Assembly: GCA_030549495.1 (NCBI GenBank)
Contig: JAUIRK010000890.1
Coordinates: 352,001-416,000 of the forward strand
Direction: 5' to 3'
Source of the DNA: Nectonema munidae
Lineage: Eukaryota; Nematomorpha; Nectonematoida; Nectonematidae
DNA: 64,000 bases
Position 1 is the stretch's first letter, and every line of letters begins with the position of its first letter. Under the pieces are notes generated by a model, which was given only the letters and a program-made list of their open reading frames with translations, searched no databases and was not told the origin of the DNA. The translations under genes and the position numbers were made by a program. Shown here one piece after another: positions 22,097 to 33,000 of this stretch.

Positions 22097-22275
22097 CCTT
22101 AATGGTTGTTAGGGTGTACCTCTCAGCTTAACAGTTGAAGGTCAGGGGTTCGATCCCCAAGGCTCTCAACTCTTAAAAACAAATTTACAAAAACTATGAT
22201 TAACCATCTTAACCATAATGCGAGCATATAGCCTTACGGATGAAAGTGCTTTGATATCTCCAACCAACCAACACT
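22097..22275 (+). mobile_element. tRNA-derived SINE (candidate)
   Basis: Contains a perfect T-arm/B-box GGGGTTCGATCCCC at 22145-22158, about 45 nt after a degenerate A-box-like TTAGGGTGTACC, and ends in CCAACCAACCAAC. A full cloverleaf cannot be folded, so it is SINE-like rather than a working tRNA. It abuts the hAT MITE to its left. Confidence 0.5.
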
Positions 22276-22312
22276 ATATATATTTAATTTTTTCAATAAT
22301 CATGGCCACTTT

Positions 22313-23150
22313 TTAGAAAATGTCAATCAAAATTTTGATTGATGAGAATATATCTAATAAAATATACCATTAAATTTTAGATAAAATATATGTTTTTAGA
22401 CTAAATTGGCCATGCTGGTTTCATTTCTGGACTCATTTTATAAATTTAGGATTTGAAAATACCTATAAGTATTAATCAAATTTAAGTTTACTTCTAAAAA
22501 TTGTCTGTAAAAACATTCTTTTAAATTTTACATAAAATAAATGTTTTATACTAAATCGGCCATGCTGGTTTCATTTATGGACTCATTTTGTACATTTAGG
22601 ATTTGAAAATATCTATAAGTGTTAATCAAATTTGCGATTTTCTTATAAAAATTGTATCGAAAAAGATTCATTCAAATTTATATGAAATATTTGTTTTTGT
22701 GCAAAATCAATCATGCTGGTTTCATTTCTAGACACAGTTTTCGTATTTAGAGGTTTTAAATATCTGTCAGTGTCAATTAAATTGGCAGTTTATGTCTGAA
22801 AACTATCTCCTCAAATTTTCTTTCTAATTTTAGATGAAATATATGTTTTTATGCAAATCAAACATATTGGTTTCATTTCTGAACTCAGTTTTTGGTTTTA
22901 GAGGTTTAAAAATATCTGTAAGTGTCAATCAAATTTGCGGTTTATGCCTGAAACTATCTCTAAAAATATTCTCTCTAATTTTATATGAAATATATGTTTT
23001 TATACCAAATCTTAACCATGCTAGTATTATTACAAAATTAGTTTATGCATTTAGAGGTTTTAAAATGTTTGAAAGTGTCAATCAAATGTGCAAAAGAAGT
23101 TTGTCTTTTACAAATGAAAAATCGTTAATCTTGATTACAATGATCATTTA
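22313..23150 (+). repeat. 151-bp tandem repeat array, about 5-6 units
   Basis: The phrase CATGCTGGTTTCATTTCTGG recurs at 22411, 22561, 22712, 22863 (CATATTGG) and 23017, a spacing of 150-154 nt. Each unit also repeats TATATGTTTTTA before it and AAGTGTCAATCAAATTTGC after it. Units diverge progressively rightward. No coding capacity; looks like a short minisatellite or the tandem core of an element. Confidence 0.85.
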
Positions 23151-23839
23151 ACTAGGATGTCTAGGAAATCTGAAAATTTAGAATATGTCAGAGTTATCAA
23201 AAATTGCACAGATGCCAATATGTGAGAATTTAGTTACTATCAAGACATATTTTAATTTAAATGGAATTTTTCCATCTTTTTACTTTCGCGTGAAACAGAT
23301 AATCTTTTAGAAGAAGAAGGTGGACAACTTTTTATAATTGAACAATGAACATCACGAATGATTCATCAGAAAAAAACTTTTGAACTGGGATTGGTTAACA
23401 AATATTTAGGCTGAACATTTTTCATATCACCTGATAATAAAATACACAGTACTGATAAAAATCCTAAGATGATCAAGAAGATTCTTTAATCAGAATTCTT
23501 TCACAGCCGAAAAAATCTGTTCAAAATAAATCCTTAAAAAAGTTTTTTCGAAAACAAATTGAAGAAATTTAATTTCTAATGAAAAAAGAGCTACCAACAA
23601 AGGATCATCATAGAATTAATAGCAAAATTACATACTGTATAAAGTATAGAAGAAATGGCGTAGAGACTACGAGCCGATAACAAATTTGTAGCCAAAATGA
23701 TAGGGTCATATCAAGATAACTAATTTACTGAAAAAAGAAATATTTTGAGTGAATTAAACAACTAAAGTTTGTTTATTAAATAAATTAAGTAAATAGTTGC
23801 CAGAGAAAGACTGCAAGTAGAATTTATTTTGAAGTACAT

Positions 23840-24430
23840 TGATAATTGATTTTTTTTACAGGTTTTATTCTTTTAATAAAAATGAACATCACTATTAAAT
23901 TCTTAATACTTGAAAATGGGTATATATGTATAAAAAACTTTTTATAAGAATAAAAATTTTAATTTTGAAATGTGTTCTCATATTTAATTTCGTTTTTATC
24001 AGGTTTGACTGATTTTCATAAAAAAGAAATATTATCAGTAAACACCGCGTAATTTAAAATAGATACATATGTGTAAACAACTTTATATAATTATTTGCAT
24101 AAAATGTTTCTTTTTTAGATAAATCAATTTATTGACAGGTTTGATTGATTTCCATAAAAAAATATATCACCATTGAATTTAGCATGCTTTATAATGGGTA
24201 TATATGTAAAATTTTTATAAAATTACTTAGATAAAATATTTCTTTTTAAGATGAGCTGTCTATATAAACCAATTTTTTGACAGGTTTGATTGATTTACAT
24301 AAAAAATAAATAGAATAAAAAACTTTATATAATTATTTAAACAAAAAGTTCCTTTTTTAGATGAGCTGTCAAATATAAATCAATTTTTTGACAGGTTTGA
24401 TTTATTTTGATAAAAAATTACGGGTTAAGA
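23840..24430 (+). repeat. Second tandem array (units of about 110-145 bp)
   Basis: ACAGGTTTGATTGATTT-like phrases occur at about 23858, 23999, 24134, 24279 and 24390, each followed by CATAAAAAA. The last unit runs into the piggyBac relic on the minus strand. Confidence 0.65.
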
Positions 24431-25260
24431 TATGTCTTTGCCTCAAATCAACTTCTAAATTTTCTTTTTTCCTTCATATATTATACCATTATACGCATAA
24501 GAATTTCCCTCTTTACAAATCCAAAAAAACTTTATTCCATAATTATCAGATTTATTTGGATTGTATTGTCTTAAAAAACTTCTTCCTTTGAATGTTTTGA
24601 TTTGATCATCAATAGTAAGATAAAATCAGGGTTTACGATACTTTGTAAATTTGGCCACAACTTACTAAAAAATTTCTGAAAACTGAACATGTTTATCTAC
24701 CTTCAATCTTGTTTTTCGAGTATTTTTATCATCAAATCTTAAAAATCGTAAAATATCAATCTAAGAGAAATCGTAGATTCTCTTTTTCATAAAATCATTC
24801 AAATAAAGGTATATCAAACCTTCTTTTGACTCCAGATAACAAAATTAAATCTAAAAAACTTAAAAGTTCAAACTTGTTTAGAAGCTTCTAATTTTCTGTA
24901 CACGAAGCCTCTCCATGTTTGTAAAATTCATTATTTTATTTAGAATCATATCATCAAAAAAAGTTTAAAAGCATTATAAGGACAAATCAGCTCTTGCTGG
25001 CATGATACACCAAGTGTATGTTTTAAAATATCACAGTTTCTTTTTTTAATTTAGACATTTTTCAGTTTGAATACCATTCAATCGCATTCTTTGAAATCCA
25101 TTCATCATGAAAACAGTATTCTCACCTTCAGTCGAGCTCTTGGAGATGGATTCCGTTGCTGAATTACAAAATCGAAAAAATATCAAAAATATTATCATTG
25201 TCATTATTGTTATTATAGTTTTCTTCTTCAAGTAATTTCGAAAAATAAGAATCACTATTA
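24395..25260 (-). mobile_element. piggyBac transposase relic A
   Basis: Read on the minus strand, fragments follow the piggyBac transposase in order: TFFDDMILNKIMNFTNMERL, then LRFDDKNTRKTRLKVDK, then IDDQIKTFKGRSFLRQYNP and YGIKFFWICKEG..YAYNG (the region of the first catalytic Asp). It has several frame breaks and lacks the C-terminal half. It lies head-to-head with relic B. Confidence 0.75.
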
Positions 25261-25639
25261 TTCATTATAATTTGAAATAAAAATTTTCTACAAACTAGGA
25301 AAAAATTAAATATGTAATTTAAAGTAAATAAATATATATTAAATTTAAAAAATTTTGATTAATAATGCATTTATTAAAAATTATTTTTAGTTTCAAAAAA
25401 TAAGGATTGTATTCTTGTTTGTAGGTAAGGTATGTCATAGCACTTTCTTTATACTTGGAAAAAATATATTTGGGTTTTAAATAAGTTATATGAAAAATAT
25501 TAAATAAAACTATATTTTTAAAAATATTTGAATGAAATTTAGCCTTTGAGACAATAAAGAGGAGTTTACAAAGGCAAAAATGAGCCTTTACACTCATTTT
25601 GGGAAAAAAATATTTCAAGAGACTCTTTCGAAGAGCAAG

Positions 25640-28065
25640 TATAAAAAATTTTAAGGTACATTCGATTTGATGATTTGCACCTTAGAAATTCAAGAAAAAA
25701 TTGATAAATTTGCACCCATACGGCAATTGTAGAATTCAGTTATGAATAATTGTCATAATAGTTTCAATCCCTCTTTGAATGTTACCATTGACGAACAACT
25801 ATTTCCCTGCAAAAACAAGTGTTCGTTTATCCAATACATCCCATCAAAGCCGGGTAAATTTAGAATCAAATTTTGGTTCATTTGTGACACAAGTTGTTAT
25901 TACGTTTTGGATGCTTTCCCATATATAGGAAAAAAAGATAGATCAGCTGGGTTGCCTGAACATGTTGTTCTAAAATTAATGGAACCCTATAAAAACAAAG
26001 GTTTGAACCTTATAACAGATAACTTCAATCAGTAGTTTGAATTTAGCAAAAAAACTTTTGAAAAACAGGACAACTTTGTAGAAACTTTATAAAAAAGAGA
26101 TTCCTTCTGAAATAAAACTTGATAAAAAGAACCCTCTAAAGTCTATAAGAAACAAAAAGTGTTTTTACATTAGATGATAATATTTCATTGTTGTGTTACA
26201 AGAGTAAGAAGAATAAAGTCATTTACTTCAGTGTTTCTCAACGTGGGCCCTCAGGCCCACAAGTGGGTTTTTAAAGTTTGAAAATGGGCCTGAATATTTT
26301 TTTGGGCTTAAGGTGGGCCTCAAGAATATTACATTAGGTTTAAAATTTTGTAATTGCTCTTTAGGGTTTATTTATTTATTTAGAGATGTGATTTTTCAAT
26401 ACAAACACACTTATTCATAAGCCATTTTATGGTAAAGGGATAATAATAAACATGGAAAAAACTTTATTATTTTTGTGAGCTTATTATTTTCCTCCTGCAA
26501 TTGTCGTGAGTCTTGTGTTTGAATAATTTTCCTCATCACTTACTCTCTTCCACTTTCTCTCTCTCTTTCTCAATTTTTTGAAAACTTTAAATTTTCAATC
26601 AACAATTATTGTTCGCATTCAACATTTGTTATTAACATTTTACAGCATACAATATACTATCATTTGATCATAACGTATTTATTTTATAACGCCTCATACT
26701 ATTTCAGAAGGTTTGGTAAAGCCAGCTAGCTATGTTAATATGTGCTAAAGAACTGCTAGTTTTCCTGTGTAGCAAGAAGCAGAAAAATAAAGCAAAGACT
26801 GTTCTCAGCGATAAATAAAACTGATATAAAAGCAAAGATTTTTTACCAAGCTGATCTATTTGCGCATGTCAATAAACTCACTATGGCAATTCAAGGACGA
26901 AACGCTAATGTCTTAGATTGTGCTGAAAAAGTGCGTTGTTTTCTAAATAAAATAAGTCTCTGGAAAATTCATCTACAAAAAAATAAATTTGCTTTTTTCT
27001 CTAATTTGGCAGAAACTTCTCCAAGTCCAGAAGTAATCACAAGCTGTATTGACCACTTACAGAATCTAAAAGATGACATGACTAGAAGATTTAAAGATGT
27101 CATTGAAATGAGTCCGCCTAGTTGGATTATGGATATTGAACATTTTGATATTTTAAGTGAGACAGATCTTGATCCTTATATTGCTGGAGAACTTCTTGAA
27201 CTGAAAGAGAACAAAGTATTAATGGCAAACATCAAAAAGGATGGCTTGATTGGATGGTTGAAAGTAGCATCAAAACATACAATGCTCTTTGAAAAAGTTG
27301 TCCAGTTTATACTTGGTTTTTCTACGACTTGGTTGGTCGAGACACGATTTTCAGCAGCAAATGATTTACTGACAAATAAGCGTAATCATTTGCAAATTGA
27401 AAAGAGAGGAGAGTTACGATTAAGATTGAACCAAGGTCTGAAAATTCATTTTGATAAGCTAATAAATAGACACCAGGAACAGTCAAGTCAGTGAAATTTT
27501 CGTTATTATTTATGCTAATAAAGATTTTATTATTTAAACTTTATTAAAGATCATGTAGTTCTATATACGATCATATGACGTTTAAATTAAAGCATTGGGT
27601 TTCTCTTAAAAAGTTAAGTGGGCCTGAGATTTTTTTGCACTAAAAATGGGCTTGGAAAGAAAAAAGGTTGAGAAACACTGATTTACTTGATGTCTTCGAT
27701 GCATGATAAAATTGATATTTCATGTAATGCAAAAAAAAGCCTGACTCAATTATGTTTTATAATTCAACAAAGGGTGGAGTAGATGTAGCAAGCCTCAATA
27801 TATTTCCATGAAAATTTTTGATAAACCTTGGAGAATCTCTCTGTGAAGAAAGCAGAAATAGAAAGAAAAATTCCGCTCCACTTTTCAATGTTACAAATGC
27901 AAATTCTCAACACTCTAATCAATCAGAAAAACGTGCAGGTATTGCATGAAAAACAAAAACGAGAACAAGCTGCTATAGCTGTGGAATGTATATATGTGGC
28001 ATTTGTTCGATCGAATTTTGTAAAAAGTGTTTACGCCAAGAATAATTTTTTAATTGATTCTTTTA
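25640..28065 (+). mobile_element. piggyBac transposase relic B, split by a hAT insertion
   Basis: Plus-strand fragments follow the transposase: IDKFAPIRQL, SLNVTIDEQLFPCKNKCSFI, YIPSKPGKFRIKFWFICDT, LITDNFNQ (second Asp region), then after 27688 SSMHDKIDIS and finally a Cys-rich end resembling CYSCGMYICGICS.EFCKKC. The coding thread is interrupted at 26229-27680 by a hAT element and has further frame breaks. Confidence 0.78.
26229..27680 (+). mobile_element. hAT element inserted in piggyBac relic B
   Basis: The ends CAGTGTTTCTCAAC are perfect inverted repeats, flanked by an exact 8-bp duplication ATTTACTT (26221-26228, 27681-27688). The single long frame 26883-27494 (203 codons) is only the C-terminal part of a BED/SCAND3-type hAT transposase, including FSTTWLVETRFSAANDLLTN of the dimerisation region. 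The copy is internally deleted yet this frame stays open, suggesting modest age. Confidence 0.88.
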
Positions 28066-28924
28066 CAAAAAATAAAGTACTTTTTGTTTTACTTTAAAAG
28101 TTTTTACCTTTTTTTCGATATAATCACTAATTTAACAGATATCTTCTCCATGGGTCAATTGACCGGTATGAACTTTGAAGGTATAAACAAGTTTCTTGAC
28201 AAAGTTTTTAACAATTTAATCATCCATCACTTGAATTCCATAAAATAATTTAGACTTGTGAAATATGACGCTTATTTGAGTAGAGAATTTTTTTTAATTT
28301 TACCTTTTGTGCATAAAATCGGTCAATTGAACGGTATAGGCGTCCTATGGTTAACATTAACTCTAGGTATCTCGAATGAAATAATCTACGTTTTTATTCT
28401 AGAAAATATAAAAGATACTTATAGTATTTTCATTAAGTAATTTTATTTAATTTCTTTTAAAAGTACTTTACTGGATTGGTTGGTGGGTTGAAATTGACAC
28501 AGCTTGTAAGACGCAAGGACTTGAAAGCTGGCATGAAGATTGTAGAAAAAAATCTGCTAAATATCAAGAAAAAAGACAAAGTGGAAGGAGAGGAAAGGAA
28601 GAAAATCAAAAAAGAAGCGAAAAAAGAAACAAAAAAAATTTTTAAGTTAAGGTGGATGTAAAAGTATGTACTTTTTAATGTAGGAGATTGTTATTTTATG
28701 AAGATCGGGTAAAACTAAATCAGAAAAACATGAAAAGGAGAAACAAAATTTTCTGCGAAGAGTACACATAAATTGCTCAGTCAAAAATTGAGTATTTGGA
28801 CATTCAGAAATGGGGTGAAAAGAATCTTTAATTTTTGAGCAGTTGAAACGACATAAATTTGAGTTTCATTTTCCTATTCATTTCAAAAACTTTTTGCAGT
28901 TGCAGGAGCCAGTAAAGCACCTCA

Positions 28925-29790
28925 TCATTTCAGGGTAAACTGATAAATTCTGAAATCTTTGCATTTGGCGAAGAATTCTTTAGGAAAAGGGGCACTAAAG
29001 GGGAGATGAAGTGAATACATACGTTTTTGAGACCAGATTGCAAACGATTTATTTTTAATAACACGTTTTAGGGAAGAAGAAGGAATTTTGTATCGGTAAA
29101 GTTCAAGAATAAGAGCTTTTTTGGCAGAGGAATCAACAAACTCATTACCTAGAAAAGAGCAAACGAAAAGGAGCCAAGAGTCGTTGCAGGGCATAAGAAC
29201 CACCAAAGAACAAAAAGATTGACTTGGAGGAGGAAATAACTTTATTGCAAAAAGAAGCGGCTCCAATTTTAGAACCACAAGTTATAGTTTTAAGGTTCAT
29301 ATGTAAAAATTCAAGGTTATTAGAAATAAGATATGGGAGTATTGGTAGGTGATCAATAATTTTTCCAAGTGGAAGATATTTTTCAAGGAGTTTATAGGAA
29401 AAGTCAAAATTAGACAAATGCAAATTAGGTGAAGTTTTCAGCCCAAAGGAGATATTTGGATCTTTCTTTATTTGTGATATTTTTAGAGTAACAATCAATT
29501 TCTCTAATATGATGTCGAGTGGAAGACAGTTGGGGAAAAACAGAGAAGGATTTTGGGAGTGCACCTTGAGCATTTAAGAGATTTCCTGAAAAAAGAGTGG
29601 TATAAGACATTAAATTTTTCTAGGTATTTTTTGTACTTGAATATGAAACACCATGGTGTGATTGCATACGTGACAGTGGATAGAACGGCATTCAAACAAA
29701 TAGTTCTGAAGGAAAGAAAATGTTTTGCACGGTCTTTGAAATTTAGTTCAAAAGAAGTAATTTTGTCATTCACTCTTTTTTAAGTCAAGT
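28925..29790 (-). mobile_element. LINE (non-LTR retrotransposon) ORF2 3' fragment
   Basis: Minus-strand fragments resemble the end of a reverse transcriptase (KDRAKHFLSFRTICLNAVLS, IREIDCYSKNITNKERSKY) followed by an RNase H-like block FLGNEFVDSSAKKALIL, which recalls the GNE.AD..AK motif of jockey/CR1-type elements. The frames are broken and the 5' part is missing, as is usual for truncated LINE copies. Clade not determined. Confidence 0.5.
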
Positions 29791-29861
29791 CTCTTCAGTT
29801 TTCCTTCTAACGATAGACAAATAAGAAATAAGGTATAATAAAATACAAAATGCAAAAATAA

Positions 29862-29867
29862 TTTATT
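29862..29867 (-). terminator. Candidate polyadenylation signal of the BMP receptor gene
   Basis: AATAAA on the minus strand about 113 nt after the receptor stop codon. Such hexamers are common in AT-rich DNA, so this is a positional guess. Confidence 0.4.
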
Positions 29868-29979
29868 TTAGAATCTAAACTAAATATATCAATATATAAA
29901 TATTTGTATAAGCTAACTTAAATATAAAAAATGCTCCACGTGAAAGACAAAGGAAAAGGTATAATGCCTTTTATGATTT

Positions 29980-30093
29980 TTATATATCTAATTTAATAGC
30001 ACTCAAAGACTTTTTAACGCGAAGGGATGTGAATCGAGCATGAACATTCTTCTTCCAGCATTCATTCATTATCTGAACATAGGATTTAAGCAA
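29980..30093 (-). CDS. tkv: BMP receptor last exon
   Basis: Encodes [20 protein letters not shown] then [12 protein letters not shown] and a TAA stop at 29982-29980. It corresponds to LMSECWAHNPASRLTALR..KTLAKM of BMPR1, including the invariant kinase Arg (ARFT). Confidence 0.93.
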   Translation of the reverse strand: MLKSYVQIMNECWKKNVHARFTSLRVKKSLSAIKLDI

Positions 30094-33000
30094 CTAAAAA
30101 ACAAATGTTAAAAGAATAATTTAAAAATTAAAATCCATCGTTACCAAAGAATTATATCTCGAAGAAATTTGAGGACGAATATTTTTATCACAAACAACAA
30201 TTTTCATTTCTTCGATAGATGGATCAGGAGAAACTTCCATTTGAAAAGGAAGTTGGTAGTCCTCAACATAAGAATCTGTATAAATAATTTAAACATTCAA
30301 TGAATGTGCATATAAATATAACATATCCTCTAGAAAGCTTTGCTAGATTGAAGACGCAGAGACAAATGATATTTTTAATCATAATTCGTACCAATTTTAG
30401 TTATTAATTTATCATACATCCGCATACAATTAGGTCTTTTAGGTAGGTCATATTACAAAACGGGGAAACATTTCAAAAAATGCTAACGATCAAGATATCA
30501 ATAAGCTGCATGCTTTTTTCAGATATATACTTGATTCTAATCTCAATCTATGGTTGATTAAAAAATTTTTCATTAGTTTTAGTTTAACCAATACTATTTT
30601 TCTTTTTTTTAAGTCAAACTCATAGGTTGGAAACCATTTATTATTTGTAGCCCTCTTCTAGAGAAAATGTTGCATTCTTCGAACGCTTCTATCCAGCACG
30701 AATCCCCATATCCATAAATAAGCTTATTCCCAGCGTACATCTCAACGTTAAATAAAAATTAATCGACATTATAACTCTCACAACTATTCCCATGAGTGTA
30801 CAATATATTACACTGGTCAACAAGAATTTTGCTGATTTAGTAATTTTAGTTGATTTAGGGTAATTTGGGTCTGCTGAATTCAAATATCAAATTATTTTTG
30901 CCTAATCAGGTCAACTTTTTGAGATACGTTTTAATTTATTTTAAGTCTAGCCTCAAATATTTTTACGTAAATCAGTATATTCATTAGTCTGATTTACTTT
31001 AAGTTTTATGGATGGTTATGAGTAATATTCAAGAAAAGTCTCATATTTATATAAAAATAATGTTCGAATACATTGAAGCTTTTGTTGTTTACCTCTGAAG
31101 CTTCAAGAAAGGAAGATGTATATATATATATATATGTAATAAAGAAACGTTAAAATTTTGTATGAATAAATCTTTATTTAAATGAATTTCCTTTTATAAG
31201 ATTTTCTAGAAAATTTAGCATTTATATCGTCTTTTTGAATACTCCAACAATAATCAGCAATCATATTTTCATTCCATCGACCTTGATACCTTTCCTCCAT
31301 GACTTTCAAACTTTGGTGGAAGCGCTCACCGTGCTCGTCACTTACAGCTCCAAGATTTTCAGGAAATTTCTCAAGGTGGCTATTAAGAAAATGTAGCTTC
31401 ACACTCATATTACAGCCAAGATCACGATAGCTTTTTATTAAAGTTTCAACTAAATTTATATAATTTTCATCTTTTCTATTTCCCAAAAAACCATCAACAA
31501 TAGCTACAAATGCCTTCCATGCTTTTTTTCATTCACATTCATTGTGTCTATAAACACATTGCTTTTCAAAAGTTTTCTTATGTGCGTTCCATCAAAAACA
31601 CCAGCTTTTACTTTTTCTTAACTTAAATGGGGTAATGCCTTCAATATAAATTGAAAGCAACCCTCTTTTTTATCTAAAGCTTTTACAAATTGTTTTATAA
31701 GCCCAAGTTTTATATGAAGAGGAGGGAAAATAATTTTCTCTTTTTTAACAAGCGGTTTATTTATTATATTTTCTTTTCCAATTGTAACCTCTTCTTTTCC
31801 AGACCAATGTTTTTGAGTATAATGTTTTTCTTTGGCACGGCTATTCCATAAGCATAAAAAGCACGGATACTTTATATAACCGCTTTGTTGGCCTAATAAA
31901 AAATTTACCATTTTGAGGTCTACACATATTGACCATTGTTGTTCTTCATATTTCAACAGTTCTAAAAAATTTTTAATATTACCATAACTCTCTTCCATAC
32001 TGGCTGAATAACCAATAGGTATTCCACTGAAAATATTTTTGTTATGAAGCAATACACATTTTAAACTTTTCCTGGAGCTATCAATATAAAGTCTCCATTC
32101 ATTTATGTCATAGCACTCTACACCCATACATTTCAATAAACCAGGAATATCAGAGCAAAATATGAATTCCTTGTCATTTTTAAAAAAATTGAGTAAGTTT
32201 TTTTCTCTATTATGGTAAAATGTTATTTTAACATTTTAACATGTTAATTCATTAATTGCCATTCTTTGAGATGGGATTGTAAAACTTCCACATATATAAC
32301 AAAATGAGTCAGGGGAATTCAAACACTTTCTTCTCAAGGCCATATTATAATAAAACACTAAAAATTAATCTTAAAAAATAGGTAAAAAATGTATATATTT
32401 ATAATTATTTTTATTTTAGTTGACAAAATATACCAAACTGAATTTGGCTTTTAGAGAAAAAACTTGACGTGATATGAAAAAATGAATTCAATTTCTATAT
32501 TCAGCATGTAAAAATTGTATAAAATCAAGTCTCAAAACAAAATCAGCAAAAAAAAATTTCAAAATGTTGTCCTGTGTTATACTCGATACGCTACATCATT
32601 ACTATCTAACACTCGAATAAAGTGCAAAAATGCATAAAGATCGAATTAAATGCAAAAAAGCTTGAACGTAAATCGACTTAATGCTATTTTTTCCTCAGTA
32701 ATATTAAAATTCGTATACTATACCACAACTTCTATTGAGTTTATAAAAATAGGTTAAATCTTTGTTAATGTTTGTTAAATAATAATTTATTAAAAATTTG
32801 TTATTCAGGAAAAGAAAAGTCAGAATCAAGTTTGTGAAATGGGATTGAAGAAGAACTTGGAAAGCCTTCATATTTATATAAAATCTTCAATTTTGAGGCA
32901 TTTTAAAGTAAACAATATACAATAAATTATAGTTTATGAATGGTTCATAGAAAATTTCATTTTTCTCACTAAATAATAAATATTTTGTTAATTGTACAAC

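Noticed and set aside
22313-24430. CRISPR-like array
   Set aside because: The repeats are long, diverged, directly abutting units in a eukaryotic intergenic region with no spacer pattern.
25319-25618. Minus-strand 99-codon frame between the two piggyBac relics
   Set aside because: Ile/Phe/Lys/Tyr-rich composition and no family motif; probably chance.
28476-28661. Lys/Glu-rich 61-codon frame
   Set aside because: Composition arises from an A/G-rich tract; no domain seen.
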